Source: Oscillospiraceae bacterium
GTDB taxonomy: Bacteria; Bacillota; Clostridia; Oscillospirales; Ruminococcaceae
Reading direction: 5' to 3'
Assembly (NCBI GenBank): GCA_017847835.1
Contig: JAGASH010000005.1
Span: forward strand, 248,001 to 312,000
Length of the DNA stretch: 64,000 bases
In this document: positions 53,401 through 63,041 of the stretch, piece by piece
How positions within the stretch are numbered: the first letter of the stretch is position 1
Layout of the letters: the number at the start of each line of letters is the position of its first letter
Translations under genes and position numbers: made by a program
The notes under the pieces: model-generated
The model's input: only the letters and a program-made list of their open reading frames with translations
What the model was told of the DNA's origin: nothing
Database searches by the model: none

Positions 53401-55191
53401 ATGTATTACAATGCGGTTGAAGAAGCAAAATCCGAGATTACCGAAATAATTATGAAGGCGCTGGGAGCGCTTGTTGCCGAGGGAAAAATCGCCGCGGAGC
53501 CGCTCCCCGCGTTTTCCGTGACCGTGCCCGCAGACAACGCGCACGGTGATTTTTCCGCGAACGCAGCGCTTGTTTCTGCGAAAGCGCTCAAAACAAATCC
53601 GAGAGCTCTCGGCGAGATGATTAAGGAAAAAATCGACCTTACCGGCACGCTTTTCGGGAAAATCGAGCTTGCAGGACCGGGTTTTCTGAACTTTTTCCTC
53701 GGTGACAGCTGGTATGACGAGGTTGTCAGCGAAACGCTTTCGCTCGGCGCGGATTATGGAAAAACCAATCTCGGCAACGGAAAGCGCGTGCTCGTGGAAT
53801 TTGTTTCGGCAAATCCGACAGGTCCTATGCACATCGGAAACGCGCGCGGCGGCGCAATCGGCGACTGCCTTGCCTCGCTTCTCGAAGAAGCGGGCTTCAA
53901 AGCCGACCGCGAGTTTTATGTAAACGACGCGGGAAATCAGGTCGCAAAGTTCGGTAAATCGCTTGATTTGCGCTATATGCAGCTCTGCTCGGACGCGGGA
54001 CAGGCTCTGATAAATGAAATTCCCGATAACGAAGCGCTTTGCCGTGAAATTTTCGCGAAAACCGTTTCCGATACCGAGGAAAAGCCTGCCGATAAGAATG
54101 ACCCGTTCTATATGCCCGACGACGTTTATCTCGGCGTTGATATCATCGACCACGCGAAGAATTATTACGACAAATTCGGCGGGAAAGCTCTCTCCGACAA
54201 GCCCGAGGACGAGCGCAAAAAGGCTCTTGTCGAGTACGCGCTCCCGATAAACGAGAAAATTCTCGAAACGGATTTGCTCAAATATCGCATAAAATACGAC
54301 AACTGGTTCAAGGAGAGCACCCTCCACAACAGCGGCGCCGTTTCCGAGGTCATCGAGCACCTCAAAAAAGGCGGTCACACCTACGAAAAGGACGGCGCGC
54401 TCTGGCTCAGAGCAACCGATTTCGGCGGAGAGCAAGATTTCGTTTTGGTGCGCTCGAACGGCTTCCCTACTTACATTGTCCCCGATATTGCTTACCACTA
54501 CAACAAGCTCGTGACAAGAAATTACGACAAGGCAATCGATGTTCTCGGTGCAGACCACCACGGATACGTCAAGAGAATGAGAATTTGCCTTCAGGCGATG
54601 GGAATTGACGAAAAGCGTCTTGACGTGGTAATCTGCCAGATGGTTATGCTCGTAAGCGACGGCAAGCCGATTAAGCTCTCGAAGCGCTCGGGCAAAGCGA
54701 TTACGCTGGCAACTCTCCTCGACGAAGTGCCGATTGACAACGCGCGCTTCTTCTTCAACCTCCGCGACGCGAACACTCACCTTGATTTCGACCTCGACCT
54801 TGCCGTTGAGGAAAGCTCCAAAAACCCCGTTTTCTACGTTCAGTACGCTCACGCGAGAATTTGCCGCGTTCTCGAAAAACAAGCCGAGGACGGCGCAAAA
54901 TATAACGGCGAAGCGCTTGTTTTCACTGCTGACGAGGAAAAGGCTCTTATCCGCAAAATCGCCGAATATCCCGAGCTGATAAACGAAGCGGCAAAGGAAT
55001 ACTCTCCCTTTAAACTGACAAAATATGTCTATGAGCTTGCGCAGATTTTCCACAAGTTCTATGACAGCTGCGGTATCAAGGACGCTGAAAATGACGTCAA
55101 GCTGTCAAGACTTGCGCTCTGCGAGGCTGCAAAGACGGTTATCAAGAACGTTCTCACTCTGCTTAAAATCGAAGCGCCCGAGAAGATGTAA
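53401..55191 (+). CDS. argS: Arginyl-tRNA synthetase
   Basis: Class I synthetase, 596 residues. N-terminal additional domain (about 1-110), HIGH box as HIGN in NPTGPMHIGNARGG, the catalytic Rossmann domain (with YHYNKLVTRNYDKAIDVLGADHHGY), KMSKS as KLSKRSG, and the DALR anticodon domain with YVQYAHARICRVL. Length is normal for Firmicutes. The ATG at 53401 follows GAGG, 14 nt after the DUF1934 stop. Confidence 0.97.
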   Translation: MYYNAVEEAKSEITEIIMKALGALVAEGKIAAEPLPAFSVTVPADNAHGDFSANAALVSAKALKTNPRALGEMIKEKIDLTGTLFGKIELAGPGFLNFFLGDSWYDEVVSETLSLGADYGKTNLGNGKRVLVEFVSANPTGPMHIGNARGGAIGDCLASLLEEAGFKADREFYVNDAGNQVAKFGKSLDLRYMQLCSDAGQALINEIPDNEALCREIFAKTVSDTEEKPADKNDPFYMPDDVYLGVDIIDHAKNYYDKFGGKALSDKPEDERKKALVEYALPINEKILETDLLKYRIKYDNWFKESTLHNSGAVSEVIEHLKKGGHTYEKDGALWLRATDFGGEQDFVLVRSNGFPTYIVPDIAYHYNKLVTRNYDKAIDVLGADHHGYVKRMRICLQAMGIDEKRLDVVICQMVMLVSDGKPIKLSKRSGKAITLATLLDEVPIDNARFFFNLRDANTHLDFDLDLAVEESSKNPVFYVQYAHARICRVLEKQAEDGAKYNGEALVFTADEEKALIRKIAEYPELINEAAKEYSPFKLTKYVYELAQIFHKFYDSCGIKDAENDVKLSRLALCEAAKTVIKNVLTLLKIEAPEKM

Positions 55192-55215
55192 TCACTTTTA
55201 ATGGGGAGAAACTCA

Positions 55216-57714
55216 ATGTATAAATCCGAGAAAAAGTTTTACCAAAAGTCATTTCTATACGCTCTGATAATGGCTGCGGCTCTGTTTTTACCGTTTGTTA
55301 TCATAGACGGCGGTTATTTTATTTTCTACGGCGACTACAACGCGCAGCAAATTCCCTTTTTCAAGCACTGCGTTGAGGCTGTCCACAACGGCACTCTCGG
55401 CTGGGACTGGGGAACCGACCTCGGTGCAAATTTCGTCGGAAGCTACACCTACTACACCCTCGGAAGCCCGTTTTTCTGGTTTATGACGCTGTTTCCTGCA
55501 GATTTCGCGCCGTACCTTATGGCACCGCTTCTCTGCGTGAAATTCGCGCTCATTTCGCTTTTTGCGTTCACCTATATCAGAAGATTTGTCACAAAACCGC
55601 AGTCGGCGCTTATCGGCGGCTTGCTTTTCGCGTTTTCAAGCTTTAATCTGTACAACGTTTTCTTCCAGTTTCAGGACGCGTTTATGTATTTCCCGCTTAT
55701 GCTAATCGGTCTGGAAGAATTTGTCGTAAACAAGAGAAAAGGTATTTTCGCGCTGACTGTCGCGATAAACTGCCTCGCAAACTATTTCTTCTTCATCGGA
55801 GAATGTGTGTTCCTTGTGATTTATTTCATCATAAGAACGCTGATGGACAAGCGTTTCAGCGTAAGACTGAGTGAATTTTTCCTGCTTGCTGCGGAAAGTA
55901 TTATCGGTGTTCTTATCGCGGGAATTCTGTTTATTCCGTCGATTTATCAGGTCCTTGACGTGCCTCGCTCGACGAATATCCTCAAAAACTGGAATTTCCT
56001 GTTCTTCTCAAACGAACAGCGCTATGGTCTGCTTATCGAGAGCTTCTTCTTCCCGCCCGAGGTTTCCGCACGAAACAATATGTTCACCGAGGCAAACGCG
56101 AAATGGTCGAGCGTTGCGCTTTATCTGCCGCTGTTTTCAATGGCGGGAGTTATCGCGTTTATCAAGGGCGCGAAAAAGCACTGGGCAAGCGTTCTGCTCG
56201 GAGTGTGCCTGCTTATGGCATTTATCCCCGGACTTAACGCCGCGTTTACGATGTTCAACGACAACTACTACACGCGCTGGTTCTATATGCCCGAGCTTAT
56301 CTGCTGTCTTGCAACCGCTTATGCACTCGAACGAGAGGATTTCGACTTCAATTTCGGAAACAAAATATGTGCGGGTGTTGTCAGCGTGATGTCGGTTCTC
56401 GCTCTGTTTGCCCCGTTTACGAAAAAAGTCAAGGACACCAATGGCAAGGAAACCGAGGTTATTGTCCCGCGGCTTCTTGCTAAAATGGATGCTACGGTTT
56501 ACATTCAGATTTTCATCGCCGTAGTATCGATGATTTGCCTGTATTTTGTTATCAGAACAAGAAAAACAAGCTCAAAGAAATTCTTCACGAATACGGTTCT
56601 TGCTTCGGTTATTGCAGCTTCAATGGTTCTCGGGTTTTATTTCATCGGCGTGGGACGGCTTATCGGACCTAAGCTCGGACGCTTCAATCAGGTTGTTTCG
56701 GCTGAATTTCAAATCGATGACCCGGATTTTTACCGCATTGAAGGTGTTGACGAAACGAACAATTTCAATATGTTCTGTGAAAGCAGCTCCCTCAAAAGCT
56801 TTACGAGCATAATCCCCGGCTCGACGTTTGACCTCTATGACGCGCTCGGACTGAAACGCACCGTTAATTCTGCGCCGGAATATTCAAATTACGCTTTTCG
56901 CGCAATGGCAAGAGTGAAATACCTGATGATACCGCGCGATATGGACAACACAAAGCGTGCCGACGCAATCGAAGATTTGGAGATTTATGAGTATTTCGAT
57001 ACTCAGGGAGATTACGACATCTACAAGACAGACTACGCGCTGCCTATGGGATTTGCGTATGACACCTATTTCCCGATGAAATCGGTTAAGGGAGCAACCT
57101 ACGCAGACAAACTTATGGTGCGCTCGGTTTTCCTAACCGATGAGCAAATCGAGAAATACGGCGATATCTTAACCAAGGACAAAACAGATTTCGTGTACTC
57201 CAAGAGCCAGTTTTTGATTGACGCAAAGGAAAAAATCAAAAACGGCGTAATTCAGTTCAGCGTAACCAAAGAGGGCTTTACCGCGAAAACGCGCTATAAC
57301 AGCGAAAAGCTCGTCTGCTTCAGCGTGCCCTACTGCAAGGGCTGGAGCGCTCAAATCAACGGTGAACCTGCCGAGGTTGACAAGATTAACGGCGGTCTTT
57401 GCGGAATTCGCGTGCCCGAGGGACTTTGCGAAATCACCTTCACTTACAGAACCCCCGGTCTTAATCTCGGAATTATCTGCACAGTTGCGGGAATTCTGCT
57501 CTTTGCGGTTTATGTCGTGGTTTTCCGCGTAATAAAGCGTGAAAAGCCCCTGCCATACGCTCACCTTTATGAGCTTAATCAGACTGACGGTGTGAAAGCG
57601 CACAAGTCCTATATCGACGCTGTCACAAGCGGTTTTTCCGAAAAGGAACAGCCGAAAAACCATTTCAACCCCCAAAACGAAAAGGAAACTCACGACAGCG
57701 AAAATAACGAATAA
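55216..57714 (+). CDS. YfhO-family multipass membrane protein
   Basis: Large membrane protein of 832 residues with about 13 helices, clustered at 12-570 and one at the C-terminus (about 750-772). The first extracytoplasmic loop has GDYNAQQIPFFKHC and WDWGTDLGANFVGSY, as in YfhO/GT-C glycosyltransferases, where an Asp here is expected to be catalytic. YfhO of Bacillus is linked to glycosylation of teichoic acid. A soluble extracytoplasmic part (about 490-740) precedes the last helix. Start ATG 55216 follows GGGGAG; a GTG/ATG-type upstream start at 55201 lacks spacing. It ends 12 nt before the NUDIX gene. Confidence 0.85.
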   Translation: MYKSEKKFYQKSFLYALIMAAALFLPFVIIDGGYFIFYGDYNAQQIPFFKHCVEAVHNGTLGWDWGTDLGANFVGSYTYYTLGSPFFWFMTLFPADFAPYLMAPLLCVKFALISLFAFTYIRRFVTKPQSALIGGLLFAFSSFNLYNVFFQFQDAFMYFPLMLIGLEEFVVNKRKGIFALTVAINCLANYFFFIGECVFLVIYFIIRTLMDKRFSVRLSEFFLLAAESIIGVLIAGILFIPSIYQVLDVPRSTNILKNWNFLFFSNEQRYGLLIESFFFPPEVSARNNMFTEANAKWSSVALYLPLFSMAGVIAFIKGAKKHWASVLLGVCLLMAFIPGLNAAFTMFNDNYYTRWFYMPELICCLATAYALEREDFDFNFGNKICAGVVSVMSVLALFAPFTKKVKDTNGKETEVIVPRLLAKMDATVYIQIFIAVVSMICLYFVIRTRKTSSKKFFTNTVLASVIAASMVLGFYFIGVGRLIGPKLGRFNQVVSAEFQIDDPDFYRIEGVDETNNFNMFCESSSLKSFTSIIPGSTFDLYDALGLKRTVNSAPEYSNYAFRAMARVKYLMIPRDMDNTKRADAIEDLEIYEYFDTQGDYDIYKTDYALPMGFAYDTYFPMKSVKGATYADKLMVRSVFLTDEQIEKYGDILTKDKTDFVYSKSQFLIDAKEKIKNGVIQFSVTKEGFTAKTRYNSEKLVCFSVPYCKGWSAQINGEPAEVDKINGGLCGIRVPEGLCEITFTYRTPGLNLGIICTVAGILLFAVYVVVFRVIKREKPLPYAHLYELNQTDGVKAHKSYIDAVTSGFSEKEQPKNHFNPQNEKETHDSENNE

Positions 57715-57726
57715 CGAGGTGTTTTT

Positions 57727-58269
57727 ATGCGGCTTGAGGAAAAAACAGTAAGCAGCGAGCAAATTTACGACGGAAAAGTAGTCAAGCTCTTCGTCGACAA
57801 AGCCGAGGTTGAAAACGGCGATATTGTCAGCCGCGAGGTGATAAAACACCCCGGCGGAGTTTGCGTCGTGCCGCTTGACGAGGACGAAAACGTGATTTTT
57901 GTGCGGCAGTTCAGATATCCGCATAAGCGCGTTTTTCTTGAAATTCCCGCGGGAAAGCTGGAAGTAGGCGAAAATCACCGCGAGTGTGGGCTGCGCGAGC
58001 TGAAAGAGGAAACGGGCTGCGTCTGCGACAGCTTCGAATACCTCGGAAATCTTGTTCCCACACCCGCTTATGATACCGAAATCATTCATATGTACCTCGC
58101 GCGCGGGCTTCATTCGGGTGAACAAAAACTCGACGAGGACGAGTTTCTCGAAACAGAAAAAATACCGCTTAAAAAAGCGGCAGAAATGATAATGAAAAAC
58201 GAAATCGCGGACGCAAAAACACAAATCGCGATTTTAAAGACTATGCTTTTGCTCGGTCACTGCAAATAA
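57727..58269 (+). CDS. NUDIX hydrolase, ADP-ribose pyrophosphatase type
   Basis: 180-residue hydrolase; the full NUDIX box lies at 76-98 (GKLEVGE then RELKEETG with all catalytic Glu residues). N-terminal KLFVDKAEVENGDIVSRE and RQFRYPHKRVFLEIPAG are typical of ADP-ribose pyrophosphatases (NudF/YqkG). Substrate inferred from these. Start ATG 57727 after GAGGTG. Its last 13 nt overlap the convergent spoVG gene. Confidence 0.92.
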   Translation: MRLEEKTVSSEQIYDGKVVKLFVDKAEVENGDIVSREVIKHPGGVCVVPLDEDENVIFVRQFRYPHKRVFLEIPAGKLEVGENHRECGLRELKEETGCVCDSFEYLGNLVPTPAYDTEIIHMYLARGLHSGEQKLDEDEFLETEKIPLKKAAEMIMKNEIADAKTQIAILKTMLLLGHCK

Positions 58270-58514
58270 TCGTTATACGCGCAGAGAATTTTCTGTTCAA
58301 GCTCTTCGCGGATATCCGATGAAATCGGGTGAATTATGTCGCGGAACATTCCGCTTTCTTCACGTCGCGACGGCATTGCCACAAACATTCTGTCGTCGCC
58401 CTGAACAAGCTTGATGTCGTGAATGGCAATCGCGTTGTCAATCGTTATCGAAACAACCGCGCGCAGTCTGCCCTCGTGCATCGTTTTTCTGATTTTAATG
58501 TCGCTTATCTCCAT
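58257..58514 (-). CDS. spoVG: Septation/sporulation regulator SpoVG
   Basis: Small nucleic-acid-binding regulator of 85 residues. MEISDIKIRKT at the start, RLRAVVSITIDNAIAIHDIKLV, and FVAMPSRREESGMFRDIIHPIS match SpoVG closely. ATG 58514 has GGAGG upstream. It is monocistronic, with no purR/yabJ neighbour as in Bacillus. It overlaps the NUDIX stop tail-to-tail by 13 nt and is divergent to murC. It supports a Gram-positive, probably spore-forming host. Confidence 0.97.
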   Translation of the reverse strand: MEISDIKIRKTMHEGRLRAVVSITIDNAIAIHDIKLVQGDDRMFVAMPSRREESGMFRDIIHPISSDIREELEQKILCAYNDYLQ

Positions 58515-58616
58515 AGTTACCTCCAACAATGTTTTGTCGGTTAGTATTGTGGGATAAAAGTGCCAAAATATACATAAATTAGTAGCAAAACCAATTTCAA
58601 GGGAGGAGCTGTCAGC

Positions 58617-59996
58617 TTGGAAAACTTTCTGAAAGGTAAAAAACATATACATTTTATCGGTATCGGCGGCAGCGGAATGTACCCGCTCGCGCAGATTTTG
58701 CACACAAAGGGGTACTATTTAACAGGCTCCGACAACAACGAAACCGCAACCCTCAAAGCCGTGAGAAATATGGGTATTCCCGTTTTTATGGGACAGGCAG
58801 CCGAAAATATCGAGGGCGCTGATTGTATCGTCTACTCCGCGGCTATTATGGACGACAACCCCGAGCTGATTGCAGCAAGAGAAGCGCAGAAAAACGGAGT
58901 TTATGTTGCTGAGAGAAGTGAGCTTCTGGGGCTTGTCACCGAGCAGTTCAGCAAGGCTTTCTGCGTTTCGGGCACTCACGGCAAAACCACCACAACCTCG
59001 ATGCTCACGATGATTATGCTTGCGGCAAATGTTGACCCGTCGGCGGTTATCGGCGGCAAGCTGAAAGCAATCGGCGGCAGCGGCAGAGCGGGAAAATCCG
59101 AGTATATGGTCTGCGAGGCTTGCGAGTTTAAGGATACTTTTCTGCACCTTTTCCCGAACATCTCGATTATTCTCAACATCGACCGCGACCATATGGATTA
59201 CTTCAAGACTATGGAGCGGCTGAAGGAAAGCTTCACGAAATTCTGCAACCTCACAACCGATATTATCGTAGCAAACGGCAGCGATGAAAACACAATGGAG
59301 GTTGTGAGAAATTGCGGTTCTAAAGCCAAAATCGTGACTTTCGGAAAGACAAATTCCTGCGACTTTTACCCCGAAAATATCGAGCAGATTTCCGATTTCT
59401 CGTGGAAATTTTCGCTTATGAATAACGGAAAAGAATTGAGCGAAATCGTGTTCAACGTTCCCGGAATTCACAATGTCTACAACGCTGTCGCGGCTTGTGC
59501 GGCAGCTTATTCGGCGGGAATTCCGATTGAGGCGATAAAGGACGGAATGGCTGAGTTTAACGGCGCGATGAGGCGATTTGAGCGGCTTGCCGAGATTGAC
59601 GGAGTGACGTTTGTGGACGACTACGGACATCACCCCGCCGAAATTGCCGCAACCCTCAAAACTGCGAAAACTATGAGTTTCAAGCGCGTGTGGGTGGTTC
59701 ATCAGCCGTTCACCTATTCGAGAACAGCAATGCTGCTCGACGATTTTGCGGACGCGCTTTCAATCGCAGACAAGGTTGTCCTCACAGAAATTATGGGCAG
59801 CCGCGAGAAAAACACCTACAATATCTACGCGAAAGATTTGGCTGCGAAAATCGACGGGTGCGTATGGTTTCCAACGTTTGAGGAGGTCGCGCGGTACGTT
59901 GTCGATAACGTGCAGAGCGGTGATTTGGTGATAACAACAGGCTGCGGCGACGTGTACAAGGTTGCCGATATTATGATTGAGATGATGAAAAAATGA
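58617..59996 (+). CDS. murC: UDP-N-acetylmuramate--L-alanine ligase
   Basis: Adds L-Ala to UDP-MurNAc, first of the peptide-stem ligases; 459 residues. N-terminal HFIGIGGSGM (nucleotide-sugar binding), ATP motif GTHGKTTTT at 119-127, VPGIHNVYNAVAA, and DDYGHHPAEIAATLKTAK with the conserved HHP. The start is TTG 58617 with GGGAGG 10 nt upstream; no nearer ATG precedes the conserved part. Overlaps the next gene by 4 nt. Confidence 0.96.
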   Translation: MENFLKGKKHIHFIGIGGSGMYPLAQILHTKGYYLTGSDNNETATLKAVRNMGIPVFMGQAAENIEGADCIVYSAAIMDDNPELIAAREAQKNGVYVAERSELLGLVTEQFSKAFCVSGTHGKTTTTSMLTMIMLAANVDPSAVIGGKLKAIGGSGRAGKSEYMVCEACEFKDTFLHLFPNISIILNIDRDHMDYFKTMERLKESFTKFCNLTTDIIVANGSDENTMEVVRNCGSKAKIVTFGKTNSCDFYPENIEQISDFSWKFSLMNNGKELSEIVFNVPGIHNVYNAVAACAAAYSAGIPIEAIKDGMAEFNGAMRRFERLAEIDGVTFVDDYGHHPAEIAATLKTAKTMSFKRVWVVHQPFTYSRTAMLLDDFADALSIADKVVLTEIMGSREKNTYNIYAKDLAAKIDGCVWFPTFEEVARYVVDNVQSGDLVITTGCGDVYKVADIMIEMMKK

Positions 59997-61351
59997 GTGA
60001 AATCCGTGAATATATTCAGTCCCAAAAGGACGAAATTCTGCGCGTTTTAGGCGAGCTTGTGGAAATCCCGAGCGTTATGGGAAATCCCTCGGAAAACGCG
60101 CCGTTCGGCGTTGAACCGAAGCGCGCTCTTGAAAAAATGTGCGAAATCTGCGAGAAATTCGGATTTTCCGTGACAAATTACGAGAACGCGATAGGCTTCG
60201 CGCAGTACGGCGAAACCGCGGACTTGGGGATTTTGTGCCACTTGGACGTTGTTCCCGCGGAGGGAAAAGGCTGGGAAACCAACCCTTTTTCCCTTGTCAA
60301 CAAGGACGGAATTTTATACGGGCGAGGCGTTATTGACGACAAAGGTCCTGCGGTCGCGGCACTTTTCGCGATGAAATGTGTGAAAGAGCTCGGTTTTCCG
60401 CTGAAAAAAGGTGTAAGGCTGATTTTCGGCACAAACGAGGAAAACGGCTCAGAGGACCTCGAAATTTACAAAAAGCACGACAAATTCCCGCCGATGGTGT
60501 TCACGCCCGACGCGAATTTCCCTGTCATAAATATTGAAAAAGGTATGGTTCGGGCGCGGTTTAAGGGAAAACTTCTCGGCGGCGCGCTGAGGAGCTTTCA
60601 CGGCGGCAAAATCCCGAATGCCGTTCCCGACAGCGCTTGCTGCGAGATTTGCGGTATTTCACGCGATAATGTTGTGCAAGCGATTTCAAGCGAAAAAACG
60701 GGCGCGCGATTTACGATAACGCAAAACGGCGATATTATCACAATTTCCTGCGAGGGAAAGCCCGCTCACGCGTCAACTCCCGAAAGCGGCATAAACGCGG
60801 TTACGGCGCTGATTTCGCTGCTGAACAGGATTATCGAGAACCCTATTCTCGCGGGACTTGAACAGCTTTTCCCGTTCGGAGAAACGGACGGCGCTTCCTG
60901 CTCCCTCAAAAGCTCGGACGAGCACGGCGCGCTTACCGCGGTTTTCAGCATTTTCGACTATGACGAAACCGGTTGCTCGGGCACGGTTGACGTGCGTTTC
61001 CCCTGCTGCAAAAATCTCAGCTTTGTCGTGGAAACGGAGCGCGCAGCTTTTGAGAAAATCGGGCTGGAATTTGACGGGTATATGGGGGACGAGCCTCATA
61101 TTGTGCCCGAGCACAGCGATTTTATCGGCACGCTTTTGTCGGTTTACGAGAAAATCGAGGGCGAACGCGGTTTTTGTCGGGCAATCGGCGGCGGAACTTA
61201 TGTCCACGACATCGAAGGCGGAGTGGCTTTTGGAGCGGAACGCGGTGATACCGACTATCATATGCACGGCGACAACGAGTTTATCACGCTGGACGAGCTG
61301 CTGAAAGACGCGGAGCTTTTCGCTGAGGCGATAAAAGAAATTTGCCTTTAA
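59993..61351 (+). CDS. M20 family dipeptidase (PepV/Sapep-like)
   Basis: Zinc-dependent cytosolic dipeptidase of 452 residues. Metal ligands: His in CHLDVVPAG-like segment (CHLDVVPAEGKGW), Asp in GVIDDKGP, Glu-Glu in GTNEENGSED, and a C-terminal His in HGDNEF. The lid domain (about 190-310) fits PepV/Sapep. ATG 59993 overlaps murC by 4 nt, so it is coupled. The substrate is a dipeptide, identity unknown. Confidence 0.9.
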   Translation: MSEIREYIQSQKDEILRVLGELVEIPSVMGNPSENAPFGVEPKRALEKMCEICEKFGFSVTNYENAIGFAQYGETADLGILCHLDVVPAEGKGWETNPFSLVNKDGILYGRGVIDDKGPAVAALFAMKCVKELGFPLKKGVRLIFGTNEENGSEDLEIYKKHDKFPPMVFTPDANFPVINIEKGMVRARFKGKLLGGALRSFHGGKIPNAVPDSACCEICGISRDNVVQAISSEKTGARFTITQNGDIITISCEGKPAHASTPESGINAVTALISLLNRIIENPILAGLEQLFPFGETDGASCSLKSSDEHGALTAVFSIFDYDETGCSGTVDVRFPCCKNLSFVVETERAAFEKIGLEFDGYMGDEPHIVPEHSDFIGTLLSVYEKIEGERGFCRAIGGGTYVHDIEGGVAFGAERGDTDYHMHGDNEFITLDELLKDAELFAEAIKEICL

Positions 61352-61354
61352 GTC

Positions 61355-61383
61355 TTGCAAAATTTGTCTGAATGTGGTATAAT
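61355..61383 (+). promoter_or_regulatory. extended -10 promoter of the lipoprotein pair
   Basis: TTGCAA (61355-61360), 17-nt spacer ending TGTGG, TATAAT (61378-61383), 46 nt before the lipoprotein start. Confidence 0.8.
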
Positions 61384-61429
61384 TTTGAAGAAAACAAAAA
61401 TATGGAAAAAAAGGAACGGTGAGTTTTTT

Positions 61430-61969
61430 ATGAAAAAGTTTATTGCATTAGCGGCATTTGCTGCAATTCTGCTCTGCGGCTGCGCGAACGATGAGGGAAC
61501 AATCTCAACTTCCCGCTTCAGCAGCTGCACAAGTTCTTCGAGCGTTGACCCGCTTGTGTCCTCGATTATGAGCGATTTGGATATTTCCATTCCCGAGGGC
61601 GGCACAACTTCCTTTTCTCACTCGGGTACGGTGGCAAAATCCACCGTCAACAGAAAAGCCACCATCGCTGCCGAGAAAACCTATGTTGTCAAGGAAAATA
61701 AGCAGCTGATTTTTGAGGATGGCGGCGAGCTCACGATTGAAGGAAAGTTTGACGCTCAGGAGGGCTGCAAAATCACTATTAAAAATGGCGGCGCGCTTAT
61801 CCTCAACGGCGAGAGCAGTCTTAACAGCGACCTCTATATTGAAGAAGGCGGAAAGCTGATTGTCGGCGAAAACGGCAAAGTTTCGGGCAGCGGCACAATT
61901 TACACATTCAATAACGACTGCATCGAGAACAGTCAAAATATCGAAACAAGCATCAAAATAACAGGTTAA
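61430..61969 (+). CDS. Lipoprotein with beta-solenoid-like repeat domain
   Basis: 179-residue secreted lipoprotein: basic MKK start, hydrophobic signal, lipobox LLCGC with the acylated Cys. A Ser/Thr-rich linker follows, then a domain (about 80-165) of short Gly-rich beta repeats (DGGELTIEGKFDA, NGGALILNGESSL, EGGKLIVGENGKVSG), as in right-handed beta-helices. The same domain occurs in the next gene, and 29 nt are identical (61847-61875 and 62370-62398). Probably surface bound; function unknown. Start ATG 61430 with GGTGAG upstream. Confidence 0.78.
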   Translation: MKKFIALAAFAAILLCGCANDEGTISTSRFSSCTSSSSVDPLVSSIMSDLDISIPEGGTTSFSHSGTVAKSTVNRKATIAAEKTYVVKENKQLIFEDGGELTIEGKFDAQEGCKITIKNGGALILNGESSLNSDLYIEEGGKLIVGENGKVSGSGTIYTFNNDCIENSQNIETSIKITG

Positions 61970-61988
61970 TTTACATCACGGGGGAAAT

Positions 61989-63032
61989 ATGAAACACACA
62001 AGACTTTGGGGGATTTCTGCTGCGGCAATTCTGCTCTGCGGCTGCACAAGCACACAGCTGAATAATATGGACAGCTCGTCGGGCGTCAGCACTTCCCTGA
62101 CAAGCTCTTCGGACAATTCAAGCGGCGAGGTTATTTATTCTTCGTCAGTAATAGAAGCTGAGTACACGGTATCCGAGAAACATTCGATTTCGCAAGCCGA
62201 TTCACTTGATGTTTTCAAAGAAGATACGATGTACATAGCAAATGGCGGAGAGCTCACGGTTGACGGGAAAATGACCTCCGAAAAAGGCGGCAAAATCATT
62301 ATTCAAAACGGCGGTGTGCTTATTCTCAACAACGAAAGTCAGCTTGAATGCGACTTGACGATTGAAAAGGGCGGAAAGCTGATTGTCGGCGAAAACGGAA
62401 AGGTTTCGGGCGGTGGCTCGATTACCGTGAAAAATTCGTTTGATGAAATCGAGTGCAGCGGAAGCGTAACTGCGAAGATTATCCCGCCGGCGCCCGTCAC
62501 TGAAAACGGCGTGACAACCGTAGGCGGTGTGCTTCTCGTCAACAAAAAGTACTCTATCCCGTCGGATTTCGGCTCGGAGCTGATTACCGATGACGAAGCC
62601 GGAACAGGTCTTATCCGTGACGAGGCTTATGACGCGCTCTGCGAAATGAGAGAGGCTTCTGGTTACACGATGTCAATCGTATCGGGCTTCAGAAGCTATC
62701 GCACGCAAACCGCAATTTACAACAGAAATGTCGCGAATTACGGTGAGGAAGAAGCGAACACCTGGTCTGCAAAGCCCGGTGAAAGCGAGCACCAGACAGG
62801 TCTTGCAATCGATATTTCCTCTCTTGAACAGAGCTACGGCGATACCGAAGAGGGAAAGTGGCTTGCGGAAAACTGCCACAAATTCGGCTTTATAATCCGC
62901 TTCCAACAGGGCAAAGAGCCGATTACCGGCTACATATATGAGCCGTGGCACGTCCGCTATCTCGGAAAAAGCACCGCAACGCTGGTTTATGACAGCGGTC
63001 TTGCGCTCGAAGAATTTCTCGGAGTGAATTGA
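61989..63032 (+). CDS. Lipoprotein with repeat domain and VanY D,D-carboxypeptidase
   Basis: 347-residue lipoprotein: signal with lipobox LLCGC, Ser-rich linker, repeat domain (about 80-155; NGGVLILNNESQL, KGGKLIVGENGKVSG) paralogous to the upstream protein, and a C-terminal VanY/peptidase M15B domain (about 200-347). The zinc site is recognisable: SGFRSYRTQ, GESEHQTGLAIDI (His and Asp) and EPWHVRYLG (His). It should cleave the terminal D-Ala from peptidoglycan stems. Whether it affects glycopeptide resistance cannot be said. 19 nt after the first lipoprotein. A terminator follows. Confidence 0.9.
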   Translation: MKHTRLWGISAAAILLCGCTSTQLNNMDSSSGVSTSLTSSSDNSSGEVIYSSSVIEAEYTVSEKHSISQADSLDVFKEDTMYIANGGELTVDGKMTSEKGGKIIIQNGGVLILNNESQLECDLTIEKGGKLIVGENGKVSGGGSITVKNSFDEIECSGSVTAKIIPPAPVTENGVTTVGGVLLVNKKYSIPSDFGSELITDDEAGTGLIRDEAYDALCEMREASGYTMSIVSGFRSYRTQTAIYNRNVANYGEEEANTWSAKPGESEHQTGLAIDISSLEQSYGDTEEGKWLAENCHKFGFIIRFQQGKEPITGYIYEPWHVRYLGKSTATLVYDSGLALEEFLGVN

Positions 63033-63041
63033 TTACACTTT

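Noticed and set aside
53395-55053. Long minus-strand open frame opposite argS (552 codons), and similar ones opposite lon, the MetRS-like and YfhO genes
   Set aside because: They are antisense to well-supported genes, have no ribosome-binding sites or family motifs, and arise from the codon bias of the real strand.
61989-63032. Vancomycin-resistance locus
   Set aside because: A VanY-type domain alone is common in cell-wall metabolism; no vanHAX, vanRS or transfer signals are present, and the nearby ddl looks like an ordinary D-Ala-D-Ala ligase.
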